In this document: positions 1 through 13,821 of the stretch, in pieces
Layout of the letters: each line of letters begins with the position of its first letter
Numbering within the stretch: the stretch's first letter is position 1
Source: Siphlonurus alternatus
Lineage: Eukaryota; Arthropoda; Insecta; Ephemeroptera; Siphlonuridae
Reading direction: 5' to 3'
Assembly: GCA_949825025.1 (NCBI GenBank)
Contig: OX463780.1
Coordinates: 44,124,979-44,188,978, forward strand
DNA: 64,000 bases
The notes under the pieces: generated by a model
Told to the model about the DNA's origin: nothing
The model's input: the letters and a program-made list of their open reading frames with translations, nothing else
Database searches by the model: none
Position numbers and translations under genes: made by a program

Positions 1-1230
1 CTTTTTTTTTTTTCTCTCAACCCCCTAGTTGTTATACTGTTGTATCTGTAGTATTATCGCCCACTTCCCCCTCCCCTTTTACCACCCTCTCTCTCTATAT
101 ATATAGCACCCTTCCCATATGCACGTAGTTATAGTATTAGCATGAAAGGGAAAAAAAGTTGCCACCAAACTACCACCATACAACGTTTTATTATTTCCAT
201 CCCTTAATTTTCATACTAATTTAAATATACAATTATACTGTATATATAATATAAATGTAAAGAAAAAAAAATAATAATAGTATATATAACAAGAAAATAA
301 AATTATAAGATTTAAGTTTTATTATTTTTTTTATCTTGATATGACTAACAATCAGGTATATAATATTTTTTTTACATACAATTTTAACTTAAATTTATTT
401 ACATTATACAATAATGATATTAAAAATTCTAGATTTGTATTTTTTTAACATAGTTTTAAAATGACAGTTATTATCAAATTATATTTATGACATAGCGATG
501 AATTTTATTATTTTAAGTCATACATTTTAATGTAAAATAAATTAAATTATAGTTAACATATAGAGATTTAAATCTTTTATCACAAAACATTAAGAAATTT
601 AATACTTTATAATATAGCAATCAATATATTCTTCTAAATAATGTCTAAATATTTATACAAAAATTGGTTAAACTATGAAGCTATTAAGTGAATTAGAAAA
701 TAAAAAGAAGGAATGCTCCAACCACTAATTTTACCGTCAGGTACCTCAATTAATTAAGGGATAATTGCTGGACAAAAGGTCTGCCTAATGTAAAAATATG
801 GTTGACAGAATTTTAAACAAGTTGTTTTGAATTTAGAAGGAAACAAATTTCTAACCATAATAACAAATTTATGGAATTTATTATTTTAAATGTTCTCAGA
901 AGCCTTTTTCATGAAAATTAATGTATTGAAACAAAATAAAATTTTATTATTAAAATTTATATGCAGGATAAATCTATATAAATATAGCTAGGTAATTTTA
1001 AAAATTATACAACTTAAATTTTACTAAATTGAGAGACGCATAATTTTAAACTGTATAATTAAAGTTTTAAAAAACGGTCTATATATCTGGTCCCATTTGT
1101 TAATAATAATAATAATTATATATGGCTCAAATTTCTACAAATTAATACAATAAAAATTAAACCATATAAGAAGTAGCTTCATGTCTATATTTTAGATACA
1201 GTTTGAAATCGAGCTGATGAATTTACGTGA
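1..1230. other. Gene-free AT-rich flank 3' of unc-4
   Basis: Starts with a pyrimidine-rich stretch and a short TA run (92-105). The rest is AT-rich with no exon. It may include the unc-4 3' UTR, whose end is not marked by a clear signal. Confidence 0.5.
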
Positions 1231-4200
1231 CTAAGACTCTCCCTTGGCGGAGTCTTCAGAGTCCCTCCTCTGTTTGTCCACACACAACAAGTTCTCGATG
1301 GTGAACGGGGTGACCTTTCTCATGACCACCGGTGGACTCGTGGACTTGGCCGAGACACTGAGGTCGGTGGCGTGAGACGAGGGGCTCGGGGGAGGGCTAC
1401 GACTATGTTCGGACATCGAGAGCTCCGGACTATGCCATCCGGGGGGGCTGCTTCCCAGTTTACGTCGCTGTTGTGCCTCCCAGTCGCGTCTCAGCGCCGT
1501 CACCTCCACGTGAATTCCCTTTAGTGACAGTTTCTTCTGTTGTTTCTCAAGAGCCTTCAGGAGTTTCTTCTCTCTACGGTCGATCTCCTTACGTTGAAGT
1601 TCTTCTTCAGATATTGGTTCTCCACTGCAAGTCTGCGGGTGTGCGTTGTGTGCAGGTCGGCCGGGACCTTTCTTTGTGTGATCCTTCTTACGCCATTTTG
1701 CACGACGATTCTGGTACCAAACCTGTGAAAAAGACACGGACAAAAACATTAGCCTCTTTTTTTTTCTTTTACATGCATGCACGTTCTATAATATTATATA
1801 TATATACTTTGATGAAATTGCTTTTTCATTTATTTTACCCTAGATCCATCAACTTTTTTTTTTGCAAGAGAAAAGCTGTAAAGTACCTTCGTTTTTACTA
1901 ATAAAATTATAATATATATACTATTTATTGATGATGAAAAAACAGCAAAGCTAAAATTTAGCCAGTATACAGTGGTTCTAAAATTATATAGATGTGTTTC
2001 TTTATGAACCCTTTAGAAGAAGGGTGCTAAACGACCATGCTGGGGATGTACTCACCGCGACTCTGGACTCCTTGAGGTCGAGGCGCATGGCGAGGGCCTC
2101 CCTCATGAACACGTCCGGGTAGTGACTGGTCTGGAAGGCTCGCTCCAGCTCCTCCAGCTGCCAGCTGTTGAAGTTGGTGCGCGAGCGACGCCGCTTGCTA
2201 CCGCCAGGACCGTCATCCGCGTCCCCTGAGACATCACAGCGTCACATTTGAGACTTGAACTTAATGATCTGAGACTTTGCATGTACGATAAAGCTCCGGA
2301 AAAAAGCCCGCAAGAGTTTTATATATATAAAAATCACAAACTTGTATATGATTTTTAGCAGCAAGCTCGAGCGATAATATAGGAAATTTCATGAGAAATC
2401 TTAATGTCTCCTTTTTAATTAAAAATATTTATTTACACAGTAACAAATAATAATTGTTATAACTTCATCAGCATGTTAATAAAAATTGGAATGTTTAAAA
2501 TTTACACTTAAGTGATAGTCTCAATTTGATTGAAAATTAAATGTTTAAATTCATAGTTTCTGTATTATATTTTATACTTTATATACTGCATGTATCATCA
2601 AGAGCTAACTGTTACATGAACTTGAAACTATATAAACACGGGGGACGGGGGTAATATCAAGTTGTGCTACACACCCCAAGAAATTTAAATCAAATAAGTC
2701 GGAGAGAACACAGCCACTCATTTGAACTCATAACGGCCGGGTTCTCAACATTACAGGCGGATTGAAAAGTTATAACTTTATTGCCTACAATTCATGATGT
2801 TTCATTTCTGCAGTATAGTATAATATATTTTAATTTTAAATGTTTCAATGAATAATGAATATTACGCTATATAATGGATTAATGAAATATAAAGATGTTA
2901 GATGGTTTTCTCTGGTAATATTATCCTTCAGTGTTTGTGGATTTGTGGAATTTGTTTAAAATTTCATGAGAATAAAGCATACAAAATACTCAAAGCTTGA
3001 TTATGATATTAATTTAATACAAAATATTTAACAATACCAAATTACATTTAATTTAACCATCTCAGACCATAGATCCATAAATCATTCGATTATAATTTTT
3101 CTTTATCTTTTATAATCTAGCACCGTTATATTAACGTATTTAAATTATTTATTAATGTCAACAAAACACCAGCTCGTGATTGGCAGACGTGACATTCGTG
3201 CAAATTGTGATGCGGACACAGCAAAGCACGGTCGGTGTGCATGCAAACTCGTAAAGTGAAGTGGCACAAATTATACTGTCGGTGAAGCAAACAAAAAATC
3301 GACGCTCAGTGGCGGGTAACGTGCATCGTAAACTGTGAATAATACCTAGTGTACAACATGTTACATATATCAGGCAAATTACTACGCTTTGTTTATGTTT
3401 TTAGATTAATGATCCGTATATATTGCTAATTTTAATTAAAATTTCAATGCAAATTCTACAAAAAAAAATAATTATATATTAAAAAATAAACATTTTGATT
3501 ATATATATTAAATTGTATGGTTCTTATATTACTTTATGCAAACATATAATAAATTATATTCACAATAATTATATACATTGTTAAAAAATTCACATTATTA
3601 ACTATAAATATATGTAAATTACAAACAATAGAAAAGATTATAATATTACATATGTGAATTCACGCATCATGATTTATTATTATTATCATTATAATTCTGT
3701 ACTCATTAAATATTTAATTAGTAATTTAGAGGTATAATTATTCACACTCAATTGTTAAATACAAAAAAGCTTGTCACTGCATTAAATTAAACAAAAAATT
3801 AAAACACTCACATGCATGTGACTTACTTAAAACAATTCTACATCAGAGAAACATAATTATTTTGAAAGCATGAATTAACAATTTTTCATTCAATGTTTTA
3901 GAGCAAGCATTAATTATACAATAATTAATTATATAGGGTTCATTAAAAATATAAATTCAAATAATAATATATCATATTTAAAAAAAAAAAAACGAGGGCT
4001 TTGTATTGTAATTATTTTTATTCTTTGAACAAAACAAATTAAGTTATTTATATATAGTGTATCATTTATATGTAATTTGAATAAGTTTAACATACACAAA
4101 ATAAGTAAATTATAAAAATATCAAAGCTCGAAAAAAAAAAAAAAACTTTAAAATAACATAAATATCTAATTTAATTTTATTAAAAAACACCTTAATTGTC

Positions 4201-4450
4201 ATAAAGACTCACCTGTAGGACTGGAAGGTCCTGGAGAGACGCTACCTTCTTCCCTTGAAGTACCTGGCGATGGTGAATTGTCCCTGAAGTTACCATGATG
4301 TAAATTAGGCAACCTGTACGCAGGGTGCAGGAAATGAGTGGGAAATAATAAGGGTTGCGGAGGTAATCTTAACAATGGAGTACCACGAAATCTTGATAAC
4401 CAATCTAAAGAAAACGCAGCTGTATTACGACAGTCCATAACTAAAGTCAT
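1231..4450 (-). CDS. unc-4: Unc-4/Uncx-type paired-class homeodomain transcription factor (3 exons)
   Basis: Assembled from three exons: 4213-4450, 2056-2225 and 1231-1722 (minus strand). The junctions are phase 1 then phase 0, all with GT/AG borders, giving 900 nt and 299 residues with a TAG stop. The homeodomain spans about residues 91-150 and is split by the last intron just before V47-W48. Its flanks are diagnostic for the Unc-4 family: helix 1 reads [12 protein letters not shown], and after the homeodomain comes a [20 protein letters not shown] block seen only in this family. A Lys/Arg-rich helix (about residues 165-210) and Ser/Pro-rich tail follow. FTIENLL at 276-282 matches the eh1 Groucho-binding motif, as known for the C. 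elegans UNC-4/UNC-37 partnership. The protein is expected to act in the nucleus as a neuronal repressor. One oddity is Tyr instead of the usual Phe at homeodomain position 49. The start Met at 4450 is the first in the exon; it is inferred. Confidence 0.94.
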
Positions 4451-4699
4451 ACTTTAGCTGCCTGCCTTTATAATATTATACATCAAGTCAAATTATAAAT
4501 ATTTTATACAAGAAATAATAAATAACAAACACAACAAGAAACCACGATGAGGGTTGTAGGGAGTTATGTTGTGATGTGATGTGGTGTGTAGTAGAAAATA
4601 AAACTTTGTAACTTGGGTGTCACATGTGTGTGAAAAATTCTCCGCCTTTTTTCCCCCTTTTTTTTATATTTCCCCACTTCAACACGTATAAAAAAAAAT

Positions 4700-4950
4700 A
4701 TAAAAAAGTTTTGTCCAGCCCTCTTACTAAAGTAACCAACCAATAAGCGTCTCCCGGGAGGCGTTCCCATTGGAGGATTACATAGCGGTTGCTTAGCAAC
4801 CAAAATATAAAGTGTGTGTGAGAGAGAGAGGAGGAGAATGCTCGTGTATTATAGAGAGAGAATCGTCCGCTATACTTAAAGAGCAATGATGCTAAAAAAT
4901 TACAAAAAAAAAATATATATATATATATATATATGTTGTCATGGCAACGA
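4700..4950 (-). promoter_or_regulatory. Probable unc-4 upstream promoter region with two RFX X-boxes
   Basis: This stretch lies 250-500 bp upstream of the unc-4 start codon and is GC-richer than its surroundings around 4730-4801. GGTTGCTTAGCAACC at 4787-4801 is a palindrome (bar the central base) matching the RFX/DAF-19 X-box RYYNYY-N1-3-RRNRAC. GTTGTCATGGCAAC at 4935-4948 is a second, independent match. CCAAT (4738-4742) and an inverted CCAAT (in CCCATTGG, about 4767-4773) lie nearby. An (AT)n run separates the two X-boxes. No TATA box in a credible position was identified. The role in unc-4 regulation is inferred from position only. Confidence 0.45.
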
Positions 4951-5608
4951 GTAAAAAAAATAATAAAAAAATATTATATACAATTTTTTTTAGGATTTTT
5001 ATCTTCTTCACTTTGCATCTGGTTGTTTTATTTGATATATATGTATGTATAAAAAAAACAGAGAATACAATTTCAACTTTAGTTTGCTTTATGTGTCACA
5101 AAAATAAAGCTAAAAAAATAATAACTCGGATCCTTTATTTTTTTTTGTGAGTGCTTGTTAAAAATATATATTACAATATGCTTGTTTCCCCCTTTTTTTA
5201 TGAGATTATAACATAGTAGTAAAGTGCTTCATATTAAAAAAATATCATTTCTCTTATATAAATTGTATAAAGGTTTGTTTCGAAAGAATTTTTGTTATAA
5301 TGAAATATATGAAAGTGCTCTAAAAAGAAGTATAATGGTTTTATTTTTATTGATTTCTATAATTATATAAATGCAAAATAATAAATGGTTATCACTAAGT
5401 CTTACGTTAGTGTGTTTGTGAATAAACCCTGCGTCTCATGATATAGTGCATACCGAGTTGAAATAAATGCATGTCATCTTTTCTTCGCTACTAAGCTACT
5501 TCCTCTTAATTTGCACCATTTTAGAGAAAAAAAAAGAAGGAAAAAGACGATATTATATATTTTTTCCTTTTCAATATCTTTCAATATTATATATTTTTAT
5601 ATAGGGCT

Positions 5609-5781
5609 TCCAGGCTCCGACTGCATGGAAATCTAGGGGCCAGTCAGGTCCATATAGGTATATTACAGGTAGCAGAGGTCACCTGGAAGGGGGCCTCAGG
5701 CCACTTTTTGTATATAACCCACTGTGTTAATTAAAAATCAGATGGACCATTCAGGCCTTATGGCCAGTCCGAGCCTGGATC
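5609..5781. mobile_element. Short inverted-repeat element with CCAGGCTCCGACTG ends
   Basis: Left CCAGGCTCCGACTG and right CAGTCCGAGCCTGG are inverse complements with one mismatch. A half-element with the same right end (CTAGTCCGAGCCTGG) lies at about 14887-14911. Ends of this type occur in hAT-like elements, but that assignment is from memory. Confidence 0.5.
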
Positions 5782-5897
5782 CAGCATCAGTAATATTTAA
5801 CAGTCAAATTATCCAGAGCAGAATAATAATATATATATACTTGATTTGAAGGGCATAATTTTTTAAATACAAATCACTGAATGGCACTTTATCACCA

Positions 5898-6038
5898 TAC
5901 CCTAGTCAAAAAATAAGAGTGCTAAGTGATAATTTGAGCAGTAGTCAACTACTTGTTTTAAGTAGTTGACTACTTAATAACAAGTTTTTTTAAAAACAAA
6001 AAAATAGTGTTTAGCACTCTTATTTTTTGACTTGGGTA
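5898..6038. mobile_element. 141-bp hairpin element with inner palindrome
   Basis: TACCCTAGTCAAAAAATAAG pairs with CTTATTTTTTGACTTGGGTA. Next to the left arm is a second, tighter palindrome, GTAGTCAACTAC...GTAGTTGACTAC (about 5942-5973). Confidence 0.75.
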
Positions 6039-6937
6039 GCTACTTGACTTGTGTCCTTTTCCTGCCTCTTATCTGCTGTTATTAATAAAGTCCATAAGGT
6101 TAAATAGTTAAATTTTCATCATACGCGTATATGTGTTTCATAAAACACTTATTGGCCAGAAAAGTTTCAAGTCAATTTTGTGCAGTAGAAATATTAAAAC
6201 GTAAAACAATTCTATACCAATGACTGACGAAGTTTCTAAATCGATAAAAGTCTATAATACTTTATAATGTTTACATAATCACCAATTAAATTTTTGTAAG
6301 CCTAAAATTGAAAATCAACTGAATATTTTCATTATTTATATTTAACCAATTTTAAATACATTTTGTGATGCATTCATTTACGATGCCATGAAAATAAAAT
6401 AATTATATCTTCCTGATTTAAGAGCATTTTTCGTATGTGTTAACATTAAAAGTAGCCTTTACTGCAAATCTCAGTTATATCATGTTTTGAGTCTGATGAC
6501 CTAAATGATTTACAAGACAAGGAATTTCCTTGAGTTTTTGGAAATTTTGTTCACGATATTCACGAAAGAAATTATCCAGCTTTTTAATAAAACTTTTCCG
6601 TGCATGTGTGATCAAAAATTCATCCATCGAGAACAGTTCTTCATGAGATTGACTCATCTGCATACAAATATTGCACCTTGGCAGATGATAATTATGTAAT
6701 AAAATAAAAATTAGAGAAATTAACTATTTACATATCATGCACTCGATGTATGCATGCAAATATAAAATAAATGCATAATGGGGAATTCTCTTACAACTCA
6801 AATTTTAATTTAACTACTATATTATGATAGGGTACATATTAACAATAAGTTTGACTTAAGTTTCAACTTTTTTAACTCAAATTTGGGGACTCTGAAGGGA
6901 TTATTAGAATAGGGGCAAAGTATGCAACCCGCGCGCA

Positions 6938-7180
6938 AACCTGAAAACTATGACGTAGAAACTCCCTAGTTAACACACAACAACTGCCTGATATCATAGT
7001 TTGAGCGTCAAGGAGTGATTGGCTATAAATTTTAGTAACACGATCGAAATCAGCGGGTTTTTTTACCCTAGTATCAATAGTTTTGTCTCTAATGTCAGTT
7101 TACTTTAAGAGTGATAATCGAAAATATAAAATTATTGCAGGAAAATTTCGCCTGCTAGGCAGTTTCTACGTCACGTTTTG
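6938..7180. mobile_element. Degenerate inverted-repeat element
   Basis: ATGACGTAGAAACTCCCTAG (left) pairs imperfectly with CTAGGCAGTTTCTACGTCAC (right). The interior shows no coding potential. An old MITE is likely. Confidence 0.45.
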
Positions 7181-10100
7181 GCGCTAAATTCAAAAGAAGG
7201 AAGATTTTTAAAAAAATTCCCTTGTCTCCAATTTTGAAAATTGAAACTTTTTTGTTTTGGGACATTTAATTTCAATGCATAAAGCATCTGAAAAAAAAAA
7301 ATAAAATAAATGTAGGAGAATTCCCCAATATATGAATTATCAGTATTGTATATCATGCAACGTTTCAGCAGCAGTATTCCTGTGTTTAAAAATAAATTTA
7401 ATATTACAGGTTTGAACGTGAAGTATATTGCATGATAATGGAATATTTATCACAAAAGTTTTGAAAAAAAATTAAGTCATTATATAATAATTTATAATGT
7501 ATAAAAAATAATTATAGATGAGAAAAAGTTTAAATTGATAATAAATATTATGATAATGTTCAAACAATTTATTTTAAAGCGTTAATTTAAACACCTTTAG
7601 GAAATTCTTTATATCGACCAAAAATATAACATTTTATTAAAAATAAGATAATAAATAATAATAAAATCCAATTAAAAGATTAAATATTTTATTGAATTAT
7701 ACCTTGTCATTAGAAATATTTTATATAATATTTTTAAAACCTTATAATAAAGATCTCGTTTAACCTTAGGCTATATTATAGAATGTATTATACATACCAT
7801 ATATATATATGAACGCTAAGTTATCTTCTTTTTTTAAAAACACGTAGTAGTAGTAATATGGTTAAAGGTTTTTTGTTTCTTAAATTAATTTAATATTTTA
7901 TCAAGATCACAAGTTTAAAAATTTCACGGTATATAAAACAGTTAAACTCTTCTAGTGTAACTTCTATAAAGGTAATATCTATAAAACTTATTTTGTATCT
8001 TGCCGACGTCGTTGATCATATTATCGATTTATAAAATCTAAAAAAAAAAATATATATATAAAAATTTGAGCCCCACCTACTTTAGCATTATGGTGGGAAA
8101 ATGATGTATAGAAGACCATATCAACCCATTGCTGTTGATGCAGCCTGATGTGATGCCTTTTTACTTACTACCGTCCCCAAAGAATATTATATATAAAAAA
8201 AAATAACCTGTCCATATTGGGAGTTTAGATAAGGGAGAAATCTCTTAAAATAATACTTAAAAGTATTACAAGAAAGATAAAATAATTGACTACAAAAATA
8301 CTTAGCAAAATATATAAAAATAAGAAAGAAAAACATTGAAGCAATTACATCATTAATATGCTTACTGACTTATTTATGTACTCTAGTACAATGTTTTCTC
8401 ACAAGAGGGCATTGTATATATATATTAACTTACCTGTAAAATAAATATATCTTGGATAATACTTTAGTAAAGTAATTTATTATTTTTTATATAAAAAAAT
8501 TTCAGCTCATTACTTTAGCAAAGCTTGTTCGATGATGGTGTACGTGTGATATGAAACCAAAGTACCTCAGCCTTTTTATTTTGATGAACTGTCGATAACT
8601 TTGAGATATTCTTTAATGCCGCTTTACAAAAACCTTACAAAAAAATAATCATGTTGCTGTAGTAATATAGTGATTATTATAAATTGCTTTAGGAAAAGAG
8701 TTAAAAAAATTATTTAAGAAAAAAAAAAGTGACGCACGACCTTAACACATTTCAAAATCTTCCTTATTTTAAATTTTGTACCCTTAAGGGATTTAAAAAT
8801 CTATGAACAGAGATGTCGCTTCATTATCTTATGAAGGATGTTTTTGTTATACAGAAAAAAAAAAAATACATAGAAACACATCACTCATCTATCGCATACA
8901 AAAATTCTCTAATATATGTAGAAGGTTATTTTTCAATGATCAAATTTTAACAACCTTAAATTAAAGTATAGAAAAAAAAATATGTATATAATTTATAAAG
9001 AAAAAGAGAAAAAAAAAAAAAAAAAATAGAAATAATAGTGTTTAAAAATCAGCAACTTTTATATTATAAATTTTATAATGATACAGAAATATCTTAAATA
9101 AAAAATATAAAGTTTATATTTTGTATATAATAGTTAAGAACTCTTTGTTGTTATTTATATACAGATAAATCTTAAAAAGGAATAAACTAAAATTATATAG
9201 CATCATATATATTTTTCTTACTTTTTTACTTCAGTGTGGTGTTTAGGATTTTATAAAGAAACCGTTTCAATAACGTATGGCAATTATATGGGCAATTATG
9301 AACCTTCAAAAGTGATTCAAACCAATTATTAATGTCAAAAATAATTTATATATTGCTCATCTTCAGAGGATTTTTTTTTAAATATTTTGTTTCGTTCTAT
9401 TTTTTTTATAATAATATAATCTTCGTATAAGATCATCAGCTTCAAAAACAGATTATTGATATTTGAGATCAAGAATTCAGATTATCCGATAAAAAAATCT
9501 TCTTAGAAAGTGTAATTACTACAGTAAGATGGAATAAAACCTTTCTTTCCTATGCATATACTGTATACTGTATAATTGGGCGTAATGGACAGCATGCATG
9601 AAATTTTTTATTGCATATTTAGAGATCCTCGAGTTGTGTGTTGTGATTTTGTTTTTGTTTTCATATTTTTTTTGAACACTCCAATACACTCAAAATCGAG
9701 AGGAAAGATACTGTGACGTCATAACCATACAACGTCTTTTTCTATAATGCTTGCATGTTAAATATTTGCATGACTATAACATCACAATAGATAGAGTTGC
9801 AGTACAATTTTAAGGATTAGAAATTGTCGAAAAAAAAATATATTCAAATATATATATTGGAAATATTCAAATATGCACCCAAAAATTTCATGCATTATCC
9901 TTTTATGAATAGTTATCTATATAAAAGAACATTTCCACCAAGCCTCTCACTTATATACCGTGATTCACGAAGGAAAATAACTCCTTTGTAAATTGCACCC
10001 AATGTAATTCAATGCTTCGTTTTAATGGCCAGTATTATAATTATTTAAGACTGACAGTTTTAACGAGTGCAATACATGTATGTGTGAACCCATAATGTAT

Positions 10101-10472
10101 AAATATTAACTACATGGGAGTGCTTATCATACAATAAAATAAATTATACCTAAACTACTATAATAATCAATTATACATCAGCTGTAAGATCATTGCAGAT
10201 AGTATACACTCAAGTCAATATAAAGTGTCCGAAAATCTATAATTTCACCCTGAGTTTATAAGCAATATGTTCGGCATCAAAACAGAGTAGGTTAGCAATC
10301 TATAATATATACTATACTGCGCGTCACATTTAATTATTAATTCGGGTTTCATCGTGTTCGTAATGTCCTCGGTCATTGGTTGATAGTTTGTAACGAAGGA
10401 TCTAGCTGGTCCAACATGAGCCGAATATTTCCGATCATCTCCGACCATAGCCTAAATGAAAGGGACGCTAGT
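7181..10472. other. Gene-free AT-rich stretch
   Basis: Poly(A) runs, short TA tracts and one TGACGTCA octamer (9714-9721). I see no exon, RNA gene or inverted repeat in it. Confidence 0.5.
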
Positions 10473-10601
10473 GTACACTTCTCACCTCTGAAAGTTCCCT
10501 TTTCTGCAGCCTTGTTAATCACCATGTCCTGTGCTATTCTTACGGGGTATGGTGATTAAACAAGGCTGCAGAAAAGGGAACTTTCAGAGGTGAGGAGTTT
10601 A
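10473..10601. mobile_element. Short hairpin MITE, family A copy 1
   Basis: A 34-bp perfect inverted repeat (10481-10514 against 10561-10594, CTCACCTCTGAAAGTTCCCT onward) extends by a further dozen bases with one indel. The copies at 20703 and 59320 share the GTACACT end, the GCAGCCTTGTTA segment and the length class. Confidence 0.85.
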
Positions 10602-13600
10602 TTATAACATCAAGTTATAGAATTAATTTGGTGCTTAACAAGTTACCTAAAATCAGGGCGACAAATAGAGAGCTAAGTGGATACTTTATCTTGGAAATGC
10701 ATTAATTACATGATATGTTTGTTTGAATAATTATGATAGTGACCATCACAAAATAATTTAAATTATATATGTTATTTTATAGAAAAGTTTTAAGACATAA
10801 AATTAGTAAAATTATTCCCATTGCTGTTGAAGTAACTTTCCATAAAAATATTGAAATATGTTGTTTTTAAATTAAAAATATTGATTTGAATAAAAACACC
10901 CCAATATTTCTTAGTATTTATTATATTGAATGTAATGAAATAATTTTTGTGTGTATTTACACCAATTATTATCATGAAACACTTTATTTAAGTATATTAT
11001 TATAATCTTAATGGATTTACTTTTTTTTAGCAAACAACAATAGTTTATCACATCAACATATAATGGCTAATGTTTGTTTTTGTTACATTATAGTTTTATT
11101 GTGTTATTGATTGGCGGGAGAAGTGTTTGCCTGCGGGTTTTCTCCTTTGATGTGTCCCCCACCTTGGATTACACGCGGTGTGCGTCCATCAGCTAGCGTT
11201 GAGGTAAATGTGTGAGAGCCGCGGCGGCCTGCACACGCACTGGGAATTCTTAGATTGAATTTGATTGGATAATTACTTAATTCAGTGAAATTCAATAATA
11301 TAATTTCAACTGTTTAGCATATAAATATAATTAATATTAATTAAAGAAAAGGATAGGAATAACCAAGGAATCTTTTTGGGAATTCCTGTGACAACAAGAT
11401 TTTCACCTACCTTGATTTTTTCTATCGGTATTAAGGCCTTGCTGGTTATTCCTGTCGTTTTCTTTGTATATAATATATTATAACCTTAATGGTTTATTTT
11501 CCTTAAAAAATTCAACTCTTTATAGCAACAATTTATTCCACTTTAATGCAGAAATCAAGATTATTAAGAAGAAAAATAATTAAGCAGCTAATATTATACA
11601 CTTTAGGACAGCATATATGAACGTTGCCAATGCTCTATTTGTGGATTTTGATGTTAAATCAGTCAATGTAGGCATCTCATGAAATTGTACTTTTTTGGGT
11701 TGGCTAATAAGCTGCATGCATGCATGAATATTATTCTCATCGTACCACCCATAAAATTGCGAACCTGAATTCTGTATTATCTTTCAGCTTCAAATCAAGC
11801 AATATTCGACTTGTCTCTATTAGGTGTGCGGTAATATTATATTAATTTATTGAAATACAAAATTTTACATTTATTTTCTAGCATATTATTTATCTCTTTA
11901 ACATTACAAATATTGGAGATGCTTCCTTTAGACAACTTAATTTAAATGCTTTATTAAACAATTATTAAAAATAAATAAATTAATTTTGGAATGAAAAATC
12001 TAATTCAATAATATCTAGTTCAAAATCTAGTTATTTATAATTAAATTACTTAATGTTCTTCATGCATAAATTATAATAAAAAAATTTAATGTTTACAAAC
12101 ATTTTCATCATAAAAAAATCATTGAATTCCATTACATACAAATTGCATAAAAACACATGACATAACAAAGTATTTTTTTTTTTTTTTTGCGTTGCAAATT
12201 TCATTTAGATTACGATTTTATAATTGTAAATTTGTATTACATTTTCAGCCATAAATTTAATGGTATATTATTTTTATATTATATTATTTAAGTGTTATAT
12301 AATAGGCACCAATCAATGATTCGTCAAGGACTAAAAAGTGTCATAATCACTATTAGACATATGCCTCATAACACCTGTGCTCCAAGTTTTTAGATAGGTA
12401 TAAAAGCTTAAGTAAAGAGACTACATACGAAAATCCTCTTATTTTTTCTTCTATAAAACACATTATATAAGAGCTATATAACAAAACATAAAACATAACA
12501 AATCGCTTTAAGTCAAGTGGTTTGAAAAAAAAAAAAAGTTGGTCATATAGTACGACTAAATATCATCATCATATAGCCAATGATGATACTAAAATATATA
12601 ACATATGGCACATATGACGTCATTTTTTATAAGCTATCACCCATATGTCTATAACATTAATCGTTTGATATAAAAATAAAGTATTTCCAAACAATGTATG
12701 AATTAGAGAACCATTTTTACTAAATTCAAGTGCTTGCAGTTTGTTTTACTTTACTCAAAAAAATTCATGTATTTATTTTTCCTTTATCATTTTGAGATAA
12801 TACACATCATTAAATGAGCCTTTTTTTCTTGTTTATATAAAGTATTAAGTCCTTTATATATATATATTATTATATTTCTATGATCAATAGACAATATATA
12901 ATGTTAGTATATCTATCAAATTTTGACAGCTTTGTATAGATGGGAAAACGCATCAAGATAAAATGTTTTTTTATAAATATTTTTATAGTGTTATAGTATC
13001 TTTTTAGTGAAAACGACTTATATGATACAATAAATTTTATTTCCATTTTATACTAGCTATAACTGATAACAGAGATTTTTTCATTTTAAAGTTAAAAACA
13101 ATAATTAAATAATATCACTATTGTAAAAGAAAGCAAAGCAAACTGTTGACATAGAGTGTAACATGCATATTATGTTCAAAATGTTTTAATTAGATTCTGA
13201 ACTATTCAAAATTTGAAATAGTTGAAAGTCATTTGAAAGGGTCATGCTGAACGAATGCAAATTCTGCTTTTACATGTTTATATATATACTATATCTTTGC
13301 CATATATCTTTCAGTAATTAATATACGAATCCCAATTTAGCATTTTTTTCGTTGTAGTTGAGATATTCTCACGAAAGATATATCCAAAAAGTTAAACACA
13401 TTTCTCAAAATAGCCACTGTTAATATTTAGTAAGCCTAACCATATAATAAATAACCGGCCTAACTCAAAAACGTTAACCGCGCGTGTAGGGTTGGTGAGA
13501 AAACTGAGAAACTTTATGAAATTTTATTAATTTCAAGCACAAGCTGCTTCTTTGTAATATTTTTAGTGGAGCATAACATATTTAAAAAAAAATACAATAT

Positions 13601-13702
13601 ACTCTATTCACCTAACATAATTATGTGCATAGTAAAATTGTAGTTGGAACATTAAATTTATCAAACTATAAAAAACATCAATTGTAGAGTGCAGAATGAG
13701 AA
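10602..13702. other. Gene-free stretch with a small GC patch
   Basis: Mostly AT-rich apart from the hairpin at 11344. A GC-richer patch at 11108-11250 contains a 63-codon minus frame with no recognisable domain. A TGACGTCA octamer lies at 12615-12622. No gene supported. Confidence 0.45.
11344..11465. mobile_element. Short inverted-repeat element
   Basis: AAGAAAAGGATAGGAATAAC at the left pairs with GTTATTCCTGTCGTTTTCTT at the right. Internal AAGGAAT/CCTTG segments extend the pairing weakly. Confidence 0.6.
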
Positions 13703-13821
13703 TACAGTCTTCTCCATTTATCTTTGGTTTGACGTCTTGAACCTTTTTCTTTTTCCTCTAATATAATTTTAATGAGAAGGTATCGTGAAATCAAGCCAAA
13801 GATAAATGGGGATCGACGACT
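13703..13821. mobile_element. Short hairpin directly abutting family D
   Basis: ATTTATCTTTGGTTTGA near 13713-13731 pairs with TCAAGCCAAAGATAAATGG near 13792-13810, with partly matching outer ends. It ends where the TTAA of the next element begins, which suggests adjacent or nested insertion. Confidence 0.55.

Noticed and set aside
1473..1901. 142-codon plus-strand frame opposite the unc-4 last exon.
   Set aside because: It is antisense to a conserved homeobox exon and turns into low-complexity FFF/LY sequence beyond the exon border.
11104..11295. 63-codon minus frame in a GC patch.
   Set aside because: No domain, no splice partners, and composition alone does not show coding.
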